From contig DHOU01000037.1 in assembly GCA_002409745.1 (NCBI GenBank), forward strand, positions 16,427 through 80,426: DNA of 64,000 bases. Direction: 5' to 3'. The first letter of the stretch is position 1, and each line of letters begins with the position of its first letter. This document shows positions 18,105 through 26,418 of this stretch, in pieces. The DNA comes from Bacteroidales bacterium UBA5382 (GTDB lineage Bacteria > Bacteroidota > Bacteroidia > Bacteroidales > Dysgonomonadaceae). The translations under genes and the position numbers were made by a program. Under the pieces are notes generated by a model. It was not told the DNA's origin and ran no database searches. It saw only the letters and a list, made by a program, of their open reading frames with translations.

Positions 18105-18617
18105 ATGAGATTTATTTTATTATTAATCCTCGGGCTGTCACTAAGTTGGGCAGCCAATGCTCAAAGCGCCACCTATAAGGTTGGTAAGACTGAGTATTAT
18201 ACCGGTAAACATTATTCGACGACAGGAAAACCGGTGGTAAAGCGCAGTCAAACGAATAAAAAGGAGTTTCTGAAGGGCAAAGGATATGACGAGGTGCCTG
18301 ACGGTTATGAAATCGATCACATCATTCCGTTATCGAAAGGCGGGACGGATGATCCTTCCAATATGCAACTCTTGACCAAAGAACAGCACGCGAAAAAGAC
18401 TGCAAGGGAAAAATCGATGAATAGCAACTCTACCTATTCTACCTATCCACAATACAATTCTAATTCAACATCGACCTCTTCGCCGAAATATAAATCGAAT
18501 AGTACATTTTCAATGCCAAGCGGATCCTATAACGGTAAAACCATCCATACCGGCTCCAAAGGAGGAAAATACTATATTAACAGCAACGGAAATAAAACGT
18601 ATATTAAAAAGAAATAG
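18105..18617 (+). CDS. Secreted HNH nuclease-like protein with PBCV-type basic adaptor motif
   Basis: The 170-residue protein starts with a signal peptide ending near residue 19 (AANAQ). An HNH core follows: EIDHIIPLSKGG with Asp71-His72, Asn86 in DPSNMQLL and His95 in KEQHAKK, the full ordered set of a beta-beta-alpha-metal nuclease. A Ser/Asn/Thr-rich linker occupies residues 105-137. The C-terminus reads HTGSKGGKYYINSNGNKTYI, the pattern of the PBCV-specific basic adaptor domain. The combination suggests an exported nuclease or effector-like enzyme with a nucleic-acid or surface-binding tail. No immunity gene is recognised next to it. Confidence 0.75.
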   Translation: MRFILLLILGLSLSWAANAQSATYKVGKTEYYTGKHYSTTGKPVVKRSQTNKKEFLKGKGYDEVPDGYEIDHIIPLSKGGTDDPSNMQLLTKEQHAKKTAREKSMNSNSTYSTYPQYNSNSTSTSSPKYKSNSTFSMPSGSYNGKTIHTGSKGGKYYINSNGNKTYIKKK

Positions 18618-18694
18618 ACGATTGTCGATAAACACAGAAAAGATATTGAAGGTGATAACGTCGGCAAAAAACGGGAAAATCTAACTAAAAAGAC

Positions 18695-18865
18695 ATGCGC
18701 AAGATACAACAAATATCGGAAATATCCCAAACATTACCCCTTTATCAGGAGTATATGGCTTTCTGTCGGGAGAAAGTCTCTGTCGCCGGCATCATCGCCG
18801 TTTCGGGAGCGGAGAAGCTACAGGTTTATCCCATCCTCTTCGAGTTGGAGCAGGAAAGGTGTTGA
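18695..18865 (+). CDS. Small unidentified ORF, possibly the first part of a broken gene
   Basis: A 56-residue frame begins MRKIQQISEISQ and ends at a TGA at 18863-18865. The adjacent frame from about 18859 continues with protein-like sequence (VEERDFCGAPVSVKIF) for some 40 codons towards 19022. This suggests one gene split by a frameshift, as seen for two neighbours. I recognise no family. It may equally be two chance frames in a decaying stretch. Confidence 0.35.
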   Translation: MRKIQQISEISQTLPLYQEYMAFCREKVSVAGIIAVSGAEKLQVYPILFELEQERC

Positions 18866-19040
18866 TGGTCGAAGAGCGGGACTTCTGCGGTGCTCCCGTA
18901 TCGGTAAAAATCTTCAACCTTTTCCTTTTCAATCAAAAAAAGTTGCCGGATAGTGCCATGACGGTTCCCGAACCAAATTATGATGAAATCCAAGATAAAA
19001 ATAAAGCTCGATGTAGACGGAAAAATTGTATATTTGCAGT

Positions 19041-19940
19041 ATGTTATATTACAGAAGAAAAATAATATTAGCTTTACTGGAAGTGTTTGACGGACAATTA
19101 ACGGCAAAGAGTTTACAGAAGTATTTATTCCTGTTTACCCGTGTACAGTTGGTTAAAGCATTCGATTTTATACCTTATCGTTACGGTTGTTTCTCGTTTC
19201 AGGCTAATCAGGATTTGATCACGATGGAGAAATATGGTTATTTGAAAATAGCTGAGGAAGAGAATGGCCGATTTATAAAACTAAAACAAAATGCAGAATA
19301 TATGGAGATGCTCAATACGTCCGACCGTCAGGCATTACTCGATGTGAAAGCCGAATTCGGCTCGATGACCCAAACGGATTTAATACGCTATACGTATCAA
19401 AAATATCCCTATTTTGCAATCAATAGTTCAATTGCCAATGAGTTGCTGTCGAAAGATGAATTAGCGTTAGTAGAAAAACAAAAACGCACAATAGCAGAAT
19501 CACAGTTGTTTAGTATCGGTTACGAAGGCATTACGCTTGAAACATATATAAACAGGTTGATAATAAACGATGTGCGTGTATTGTGTGACGTACGCAAAAA
19601 TGCTTATAGTCAGAAATACGGATTCTCGAAAAGCCAATTGCAAAAGGCCTGCACAGGCGTAGGTATTTATTATGTGCATGTGCCGGAATTAGGTATAGAA
19701 TCAGAACTGCGACAAGAGTTGCATTCGCAAGCAGATTATGACCGTTTGTTTGAGAATTATGAAAAAACAACGCTGAAAAATAATCGAGAAGCTTTATTAA
19801 AAGTAAAGGCGTTGATTGAAAACTATGGACGAGTGGCTCTTACTTGTTTCGAGAAAAATCCGCATCAATGTCATCGTTCACGTGTCGGCAAGGCATTGAT
19901 GCAATTACCTGATATTCATTATTCGTTTAAACTCTTGTAA
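19041..19940 (+). CDS. DUF488 family protein with an N-terminal helical domain
   Basis: The start is placed at the ATG at 19041 (MLYYRRK). The 299-residue protein has an N-terminal helical segment of about 140 residues with a FIPYRYGCFSF stretch resembling Panacea/DUF4065-like domains. A DUF488 domain follows, with SIGYEGITLETYI, LCDVRKNAYSQKYGFSK and the C-terminal CFEKNPHQCHR motif whose Cys and His are family hallmarks. DUF488 biochemistry is not established. A dual-OB-like partner begins three bases downstream, a pairing known from other bacteria and suggestive of a nucleic-acid-linked system. Confidence 0.72.
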   Translation: MLYYRRKIILALLEVFDGQLTAKSLQKYLFLFTRVQLVKAFDFIPYRYGCFSFQANQDLITMEKYGYLKIAEEENGRFIKLKQNAEYMEMLNTSDRQALLDVKAEFGSMTQTDLIRYTYQKYPYFAINSSIANELLSKDELALVEKQKRTIAESQLFSIGYEGITLETYINRLIINDVRVLCDVRKNAYSQKYGFSKSQLQKACTGVGIYYVHVPELGIESELRQELHSQADYDRLFENYEKTTLKNNREALLKVKALIENYGRVALTCFEKNPHQCHRSRVGKALMQLPDIHYSFKLL

Positions 19941-19942
19941 AA

Positions 19943-20618
19943 ATGGCTTTAACGAAAGTTCTAATCACCGTCAAAACATATCCCACCTTATCGGAGAAAT
20001 ATGATGAGTTAGTCTGCACCGCCGGTTTTAGAGAGGATGGCTCTTGGATTCGCATTTTCCCGGTACCATTTCGTAAACTCGATTATCAGAATCAGTTCGA
20101 AAAATGGCAATGGATAGAAATTGATAACTGTTGCAAAAGATTCAAATGTTGGAACGTCATTAGCCATTGTAAAACCTAAAGAGATTATCGATTTTATATG
20201 GATCCCTTGCGATAGGGAATGGAATAAACAGAAAATGGATAAGGTTATTGCCAACAAAGCCCAAGGGAGTTTATTTGATGAGGATGAAACGCGGCTGGTT
20301 TTTAAAGTGGTGAAAAAATTACCTTATGAATTTTCTTACATTTTTACTACCGAAGATGGTAAGACAAGAACCATAATGATTAAAGACTGGGAATTGGGCG
20401 CATTGTATTGGAAGTGTATTGAAAAAGCAAAAGGTAACGAAATTGAAGCCTGTCAAAAAGTAAAAGAGAAATATTTGGACTATATGTGGTATCAACGTGA
20501 TTTATATTTTTTTATGGGAACGACCAAACAATTTCATAATATTTCACCCAATCCGTTTATTATTATTGGTACATTTTACCCTCCAAAAATAGACACGCAA
20601 CAATTGTCATTTTTTTAA
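19943..20618 (+). pseudogene. Dual OB-fold-like partner of DUF488, frameshifted
   Basis: The ATG at 19943 opens a frame with KVLITVKTYPTLSEKYDELVCTAGF and GSWIRIFPVPFRKL, typical of dual OB-containing proteins found beside DUF488. That frame stops at 20179. The rest of the protein continues in another frame from about 20121 (KDSNVGTSLAIVKPKEIIDFIW) to 20618. The break falls near 20115-20135, right after WQWIEID. Joined, the product would be about 225 residues. As it stands the gene is disrupted, unless the shift is an assembly error or is bypassed during translation. Confidence 0.65.
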
Positions 20619-21046
20619 AGTTTATACCCTGGTCGCCGAATCCCATATAAAGGAATTTGCCATGGAATCGCTCGAGAAGAAAGTGGATATTCCGGTGATA
20701 AGAGCTCACTTGTTAAAAGGTATAAATATGGAGGGCCTTGTAAAGTAATAAAGAAAATTATTTCGAAACTTGGGCGTAAGAATATGTTGGAAGCAGGCAG
20801 CTTTTTTATGAAATATATTTGATGCGATTGAGGTGGCGGCAAAATCGATTAATGCTCAAAACAAAATCAATGGTTACCAGAGACTTGTTGGAAGGGTAAG
20901 GCTAAATCAATTTGCCGAATTATTGAAAATGAAAGAAAAAGAAAAAGATATTCATCATACCAAGTCTTTCGATGAACTTCTTTTCATTGATACAATAGAC
21001 TATGAAGTTGTAATTTTAGTATTCATTATGGTAATAGAATAAATAT
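20619..21046 (+). other. Decayed gene remnants without an intact reading frame
   Basis: Several short protein-like stretches occur in different frames, including ESLEKKVDIPVIRAHLLKG (about 20660-20750) and KSINAQNKINGYQRLVGR (about 20838-20900). None joins into a recognisable family, and starts are lacking. Together with the frameshifted genes just upstream and the wecG-like fragment just downstream, this marks a region losing genes. Confidence 0.45.
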
Positions 21047-21240
21047 ATGAGTCTCCAAACGAAAACGGAGTGGAGAAGGAACCGCTGCCGGAAATCAAGG
21101 AGTCGGAGTTTATAGACAATTCCGACCCGAACGAGGAGGAACGGCTACTGATCTCGTATGATCGACGATATCGCAACGAAAAACCCCGATGTGGTATTCG
21201 TGGCTATGGGATCACCCAAACAAGAGCTTTTTGGTCCTGT
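21047..21240 (+). pseudogene. Internal fragment of a WecG/TagA/CpsF glycosyltransferase, frameshifted
   Basis: One frame ends ...PNEEERLLIS, and a second frame directly continues MIDDIATKNPDVVFVAMGSP followed by KQEL. The second part is nearly identical to KPDIVFVAMGSPKQEL of the intact gene at 9230-9940, and the preceding NEEE..LI stretch also fits the family. The shift lies near 21150. After KQEL the similarity ends abruptly, and no C-terminal GGSFDLY segment is found. The fragment complements, without completing, the N-terminal fragment at 8616-8918. Confidence 0.65.
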
Positions 21241-21406
21241 TTGCGGCAAGAGGTGTGTCGTTCGGTGCGACGTCGTCGGTAATAAGTTTATCTCTAAAAA
21301 AATTGCGTATTTTGTCAGTTTTTTTGCGCATTCTGTCTTTTCTTTCTCTCCGGTTCTCTCTACCTTTACCTTAATTTTATGGAAAACGGAACGGGTTTGA
21401 TAATTT

Positions 21407-21442
21407 ATTATCCGGTTAAATTACCGGCTGCGGCCGGATAAT
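21407..21442. repeat. Inverted repeat at the edge of the 42-bp array
   Basis: ATTATCCGG at 21407-21415 is perfectly complementary to CCGGATAAT at 21434-21442, with an 18-bp loop that contains the first dyad of the array. It may form a hairpin at the boundary of the repeat array or mark a degenerate extra unit. It lacks the T tract of a terminator. Confidence 0.5.
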
Positions 21443-21660
21443 ATTTTACATAACTGAAATCCATTCCGGCCGCAACCGGAAGATCCTTTATATAACTGAA
21501 ATCCATTTCGGCTACGGCCGGAAAGTTCTTTATATAACTGAAATCTATTCCGGCGATAACCGGGAAATATTTCATAAGACTAAAATCTATTTCGGCGATG
21601 ACCGGAAAGCACTTCACATGACTGAAGCCCTTTTCAGCTGTAACCGGCAAATATTTATTA
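21424..21660. repeat. Tandem array of 42-bp units (five full, one partial)
   Basis: Units begin at 21424, 21466, 21508, 21550, 21592 and 21634, an exact 42-bp spacing, and the last unit is partial. Each unit has a core (C/T)CGGC-n5-CCGG followed by an A+T-rich arm containing AACTGAAATC. Across unit junctions this gives a dyad TTCCGG-n6-CCGGAA. The 42-bp spacing equals four turns of B-DNA, so the dyads face the same side. The array ends just before the DUF6261 start at 21682. On the - strand one frame stays open through all units as a 14-residue repeat (pattern FPVIAGIDFSYIK), which I judge secondary but cannot exclude. Confidence 0.85.
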
Positions 21661-21681
21661 TAATAATTAAAAGGTGACGTT

Positions 21682-22389
21682 ATGAAAATCAATTTAAGTA
21701 AACAAACCAACGACGGGTTGGGAGCATTGGGTACTTCAACGGTGGAAGTGACCAAAACGAACGGACTGGAAGCAGCAGTTGCCAGTCCCGTATTTACAGT
21801 GTTGGAAACGGTGGTACCCGAGTATAATTCTAAAGTGCTCGATACTACCTATAGCGGACTCGGTCCGCAAGCGGCGGGTATTTTGCGGAAAAGCCGGAAA
21901 GAATTTACTTCCTTAAGCAAAATATTCAAATCGCTATCCGCCTTTCCTGGTACGGTAAAAGGTGAAGCGGCAGCAATACTCTATCAATTGAGTAAAGCGG
22001 TGGGAAATGTATATGCTAAAACGGCCGCTGAAGCCTACAATGCGCTTTTGACGTTTTCGAATCAGATCAATACTGAAGAGAACAAGGCGCATGTTACCAC
22101 TGTAGGGACGGTAGAAGAAGTGGCGGCATTCACGAAATCGGTTACCGGTTTAGGTACCGTGAGGTTGGAGCAAAGCACGATAGATTCCGCGTTGCGGAGC
22201 GATCCTTCGGCTACATCCCTTCGGCCGCAACTGGAAGATGCTCTCAGGGATTACTTTTCTCTGCTTACGGGCATGCGCAAACAAGCGGGTTGGGACAAGC
22301 TCTATAGCGATATCAACGAAGTCGTGGCGCAGGCAAAGCGCTCTGCCAGAAAAGGCGATAAGGAAGAAGAGGAAAAGGAAGCCGAGTAA
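21682..22389 (+). CDS. DUF6261 family protein
   Basis: This 235-residue, mostly helical protein matches the Bacteroidota DUF6261 group by its overall pattern: an N-terminal SKQTNDGLGALGTSTVEV, a long helical middle, and a charged Lys/Glu-rich tail. AAGGTG seven bases before the ATG serves as ribosome binding site. It has no signal peptide or membrane segment. The function is unknown. The 42-bp array lies directly upstream and could control its expression. Confidence 0.6.
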   Translation: MKINLSKQTNDGLGALGTSTVEVTKTNGLEAAVASPVFTVLETVVPEYNSKVLDTTYSGLGPQAAGILRKSRKEFTSLSKIFKSLSAFPGTVKGEAAAILYQLSKAVGNVYAKTAAEAYNALLTFSNQINTEENKAHVTTVGTVEEVAAFTKSVTGLGTVRLEQSTIDSALRSDPSATSLRPQLEDALRDYFSLLTGMRKQAGWDKLYSDINEVVAQAKRSARKGDKEEEEKEAE

Positions 22390-22408
22390 AAGAGAATTTA
22401 TAATAAAG

Positions 22409-22444
22409 GTGTCGCTTCTAGTGAATTATCATCAGGAGCGACAC
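22409..22444. terminator. Hairpin between convergent DUF6261 and atpG genes
   Basis: GTGTCGCT at 22409-22416 pairs with AGCGACAC at 22437-22444 across a 20-nt loop. It lies between the DUF6261 stop (22389) and the atpG stop (22453), the place for a shared bidirectional terminator. The T tract is weak on both sides, so confidence is moderate. Confidence 0.5.
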
Positions 22445-22452
22445 TCTTGGTT

Positions 22453-23322
22453 TTATCCCTCTTTTCCGAACGATCCGCCGACAATGTCGAGCAGCTCGTT
22501 GGTAATGGTTTGTTGTCGCAGTTTATTATATTGCAGGGTCAGTTCGTCGAGCAACTCGTTGGCATTGTCGGTCGCAATCTGCATCGCTACGGTACGGGCG
22601 GCCTGTTCCGATATGGCCGAATTGGCATGCACGAAATAGAGCCTTAACTTCAAGACCTTGGGGATGATCTCGTCGAGAAGAGTCTGTTTGTCCGGTTCGA
22701 AAATATAGTCGGTCGACGTTTCCTCCGTTTGCGTATCCGGCTCGATAGGCAGGAACGTTTCGCGCGTCAATATCTGCCTGCTCTTGCTTTGGTAGTGATG
22801 GTATATCAGTTCCACCTTGTCGATTTCCTCCGCCAGAAACAACGACAGGAGCTTTTCCGCCACTTGGCGCGCCGAGTCGTACGAAGGATGATCGGCCACC
22901 ACCCGTTGCGCTTCCGCCTGGCCGGTGAGTTGCAGTTTCTTTACCGCGTTCTGTATTTTATTTCCGATAGGGTAGAGGAGGATGTTTTCCTTTCCCAGAT
23001 GCGCATAAGAATCGACCGTGGTCTTCAGCGTTTCGATGATGTTGTCGTTAAACCGTCCCACCAATCCGGTGTTCGACGAGAAAGCCACAATAGCCACCCG
23101 CTTCACCTCGCGCCGGCGGGTAAACGGCGAAACAAAATCGTGATCGGCCTGCATCAACGTTTTCATCAAATGCGCCATCCTTTCTTCATAAGGACTCAGA
23201 TTTTGAATGAGCCGCTGCATCTTCCTCAGTTTAGAGGAAGAGATCATCATCATGGCCGAGGTGATCTTATGCGTCGACCGCACCGACTGTATTCTTGATT
23301 TTATTTCCTTTAATGATGCCAT
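22453..23322 (-). CDS. atpG: F-type ATP synthase subunit gamma
   Basis: The 289-residue protein starts MASLKEIKSRIQSVRSTHKI, the conserved N-terminal helix of the central stalk. The C-terminal helix shows AARTVAMQIATDNANELLDEL and LQYNKLRQQTITNELLDIV, the other half of the coiled-coil rotor shaft. Gamma turns inside the alpha3-beta3 head and couples proton flow to catalysis. It is the last gene of the atp operon, 15 bp after atpA. Confidence 0.96.
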   Translation of the reverse strand: MASLKEIKSRIQSVRSTHKITSAMMMISSSKLRKMQRLIQNLSPYEERMAHLMKTLMQADHDFVSPFTRRREVKRVAIVAFSSNTGLVGRFNDNIIETLKTTVDSYAHLGKENILLYPIGNKIQNAVKKLQLTGQAEAQRVVADHPSYDSARQVAEKLLSLFLAEEIDKVELIYHHYQSKSRQILTRETFLPIEPDTQTEETSTDYIFEPDKQTLLDEIIPKVLKLRLYFVHANSAISEQAARTVAMQIATDNANELLDELTLQYNKLRQQTITNELLDIVGGSFGKEG

Positions 23323-23337
23323 TGTTACCGGTTCCTC

Positions 23338-24927
23338 TTAGTTTTGCAATTGTTTCACCGTATCGGCGGCTACTTTCCGTAAAATGGCGGTTATTTCGTC
23401 ATTAAACTCGCCGTTTTTTAGTCGATCCAACACCGTCTCCTTGTGATTTACGTCGAGGGTGAAGAGGAATTGCTTTTCGAACTCCGATACTTTCCCTACG
23501 GGGATGTCGCGCAGCAAGCCTTCCGTACCGCAATAGAGCACGGCCACTTGTTTTTCCACGCTCATCGGCTGATGAAGCGGCTGGATAAGGAGTTGTTCGT
23601 TCTTTTTTCCCTTGTCGATGGTCATGGCCGTCACTTTGTCCATATCGCCGCCGAACTTGGTGAACGCGGCCAATTCCTGATATTGCGCCTGATCCATTTT
23701 AAGGGTACCCGACACTTTCTTCATCGGTTTAATCTGGGCGTTACCCCCCACACGCGATACGGAAATACCGACGTTGATAGCCGGGCGTTTGCCTTGGTTG
23801 AACAAGTCCGTCTCGAGGAATATCTGTCCGTCGGTGATGGAGATGACGTTTGTCGGGATATAAGCCGATACGTCGCCCGCCTGGGTTTCGATAAGAGGCA
23901 ATGCGGTGAGGGAGCCGCCGCCTTTCACTTTTCCTTTTAAACTGGGAGGAAGGTCGTTCATGTGTTCGGCCACTTCCTGCTGCGAAATAATACGCGCGGC
24001 GCGTTCGAGCAAGCGGGAGTGAAGGTAGAAGATATCACCCGGATAGGCTTCACGTCCCGAAGGGCGTCGAAGGATGAGCGATACTTCGCGGTAAGCCACC
24101 GCCTGTTTCGAAAGGTCGTCGTAAACCACCAACGCGTTGCGTCCGGTGTCGCGGAAATATTCGCCGATGGCGGCGCCTACGAACGGCGCGTAATATTGCA
24201 TCGCAGCGGGGTCGGAGCCATTCGCCGCAATCACCACCGTGTAGTCCATCGCTCCGTATTCCTTGAGCGTTTGAACGGTCGATGCCACGGTCGAACCTTT
24301 TTGCCCTACGGCCACATAGATACAGTAAATAGGATTGCCGGCTTCGAAGTTAGCCCGTTGGTTGATAATCGTGTCGATGGCAATGCTGGTTTTCCCTGTT
24401 TGGCGGTCGCCGATGATGAGCTCGCGTTGTCCCAAACCGATAGGAGTCATCGAGTCGACGGCTTTGAGTCCGGTTTGGAGAGGAGTATCCACCGGTTGGC
24501 GGAACACCACGCCGGGTGCTTTCCGTTCCAGGGGCATCTCGAATAGTTCGCCGGTAACTTTCCCTTTCCCGTCGATGGGCGTTCCCACGGTGTTGATCAC
24601 CCGGCCCAACAGTCCTTCACCCGCCATAATCGAAGCCATGCGGTTGGTTCTTTTCACCGTGCTGCCTTCTCTTATCTCGGCCGACGATCCCAACAATACG
24701 GCTCCCACATTATCTTCTTCCAGGTTCATCACAATCGCTTCCACTCCATTGTCGAAGCGCAGCAGTTCGTTGGCCTCGGCGTTATGCAATCCGTAAATGC
24801 GCACCACGCCGTCGCCCACCTGCATCACGACACCCGTTTCATCGAATTTGATATCGGTGCTGATCCCTTCGAGTTGCATGCGCAACACTTCGGATACTTC
24901 ACTGGTCTTTATTACATTGTTCGACAT
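23338..24927 (-). CDS. atpA: F-type ATP synthase subunit alpha
   Basis: The 529-residue protein carries the regulatory nucleotide-binding P-loop GDRQTGKTS, the [12 protein letters not shown] stretch, and the family signature near [14 protein letters not shown]. Its length is in the normal range. It alternates with beta in the hexameric head. It is transcribed from atpH with a 48-bp gap and followed by atpG. Confidence 0.97.
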   Translation of the reverse strand: MSNNVIKTSEVSEVLRMQLEGISTDIKFDETGVVMQVGDGVVRIYGLHNAEANELLRFDNGVEAIVMNLEEDNVGAVLLGSSAEIREGSTVKRTNRMASIMAGEGLLGRVINTVGTPIDGKGKVTGELFEMPLERKAPGVVFRQPVDTPLQTGLKAVDSMTPIGLGQRELIIGDRQTGKTSIAIDTIINQRANFEAGNPIYCIYVAVGQKGSTVASTVQTLKEYGAMDYTVVIAANGSDPAAMQYYAPFVGAAIGEYFRDTGRNALVVYDDLSKQAVAYREVSLILRRPSGREAYPGDIFYLHSRLLERAARIISQQEVAEHMNDLPPSLKGKVKGGGSLTALPLIETQAGDVSAYIPTNVISITDGQIFLETDLFNQGKRPAINVGISVSRVGGNAQIKPMKKVSGTLKMDQAQYQELAAFTKFGGDMDKVTAMTIDKGKKNEQLLIQPLHQPMSVEKQVAVLYCGTEGLLRDIPVGKVSEFEKQFLFTLDVNHKETVLDRLKNGEFNDEITAILRKVAADTVKQLQN

Positions 24928-24975
24928 ACTTTTATCTCTATGCCTTGTGCCGAAACCCTTTTTTCGGCCGGGCTT

Positions 24976-25521
24976 TTAATTGTTTATTTCTTTCAATTCA
25001 TTCTTGATGCGGCGCAACTGGCTGGCCACGCTCGCATCCCAACGGTTATCCCCTATTTGCAAGATGAAACCTCCCACTATCGAGGGATCTACCGCTTGCG
25101 TCATTTCCACCGTGCCGCCGGTCTGCTTCGCGATGATGGATTTCAGTCGCTCGTACACGCTCTTATCGGTATCGACCGCAGTGGTGAGAGTCGCACTGAG
25201 GATGTGATTCTTATCTCTATATAAATCCTGAAAACGGAGAGCGATGTAGTGCAGTTTCTCAATCCGGTTGTTTTCGAGCAACAAATCGATGAACCGATCC
25301 CATGCTTCGGAAACTTCTCCGCCCGATGCCGTGAGAATGAGTTTTTTCTTTTCTGCCGGAGACAGTATCGGATTATGCAGCGCCTCGCCGAAACGGGGTA
25401 CTTCCCAAAACATTTGCGACAACATTTTTACGGCTTCATACACTTTGTCCTGCTCGCCCCGTTCTATGGCGTAGTCGAGCAAGGCAGTTGCGTATCGGGT
25501 TGAGATAAGTCCTGTATTCAT
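24976..25521 (-). CDS. atpH: F-type ATP synthase subunit delta
   Basis: The 181-residue protein starts MNTGLISTRYATALLDYAIERG, the RYA-x-ALL pattern of the delta N-terminal helical bundle, and ends with the conserved VGGFILQIGDNRWDASVASQLRRI segment. It links the peripheral stalk to the head. It lies six bases after atpF. Confidence 0.95.
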   Translation of the reverse strand: MNTGLISTRYATALLDYAIERGEQDKVYEAVKMLSQMFWEVPRFGEALHNPILSPAEKKKLILTASGGEVSEAWDRFIDLLLENNRIEKLHYIALRFQDLYRDKNHILSATLTTAVDTDKSVYERLKSIIAKQTGGTVEMTQAVDPSIVGGFILQIGDNRWDASVASQLRRIKNELKEINN

Positions 25522-25527
25522 GCACTC

Positions 25528-26028
25528 TTACGATTTCGAGATTTCTATTTCATCCAATAGCCGGTCGATCATATTCATCTGCTCTTCTTTGTTACCGATT
25601 TTCTCTCTCAGGATCTTTTCGGCCACCTCGATCGACAGCGATGCGATTTCGCTGCGAAGCGACTGTAAAGCGTTTTGCTTTTCCGCTTCGATTTGCTTGC
25701 GCGCTTCGGCTACTATTTTATCCGCTTCCAGTTTAGCGTTTGCTTTCGCTTCTTCCACCATCTTGGCGCGCGTCTGTTCCGTTGTTTGCAGAATTTGCAT
25801 TTGTTCGGTACGCGTTTCCGAGAGCAAAGCTTCGCTGGTTGTTTTTACTTTCTCCAGTTCTTCGTGTGCTTCTTTTGCCGCCAGGAGCGAGCTGTCGATA
25901 TACTCTTTCCGGTCGTTCACCGATTTTAAAATCACCGGGAATCCGAATTTGACGAGTATGAAAACGACCAACCCGAACGACAGCAGCATCCAAAACACAA
26001 GGCCCGGTTCAGGGGTAAGCAACGACAT
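25528..26028 (-). CDS. atpF: F-type ATP synthase subunit b
   Basis: The 166-residue protein has one N-terminal membrane helix (GLVFWMLLSFGLVVFILVKF) followed by a long charged helix, the usual peripheral-stalk architecture. The conserved FGFPVILKSVNDRKEYI segment follows the membrane helix. Only one b gene is present, so a homodimeric stalk is expected. It is 12 bp downstream of atpE. Confidence 0.95.
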   Translation of the reverse strand: MSLLTPEPGLVFWMLLSFGLVVFILVKFGFPVILKSVNDRKEYIDSSLLAAKEAHEELEKVKTTSEALLSETRTEQMQILQTTEQTRAKMVEEAKANAKLEADKIVAEARKQIEAEKQNALQSLRSEIASLSIEVAEKILREKIGNKEEQMNMIDRLLDEIEISKS

Positions 26029-26040
26029 CGTATTCCTTTT

Positions 26041-26304
<264 letters not shown>

Positions 26305-26375
26305 TTATTTATAATCTTAAATGTCTAATGTCATCGGTCGCCTGTCTTTAGACTTTTGACCTTATTTTCTCATCA

Positions 26376-26418
26376 GCTAATTCGCTAATTTGCTAATTTG
26401 CTAATTTTCTCATTTGCT
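26376..26418. repeat. Degenerate 8-bp tandem repeat between atpB and atpE
   Basis: The unit GCTAATTT/C recurs four to five times, ending inside the atpB stop codon. Its position is intergenic in the atp operon. It looks like replication-slippage sequence; no function is evident. Confidence 0.6.

Noticed and set aside
21424..21660. CRISPR-like array
   Set aside because: The units are contiguous diverged 42-bp repeats with no constant repeat alternating with unique spacers, and no cas genes are nearby.
23443..24796. Several long + strand frames opposite atpA
   Set aside because: They are antisense shadows of a highly conserved gene; their products have no recognisable motifs.
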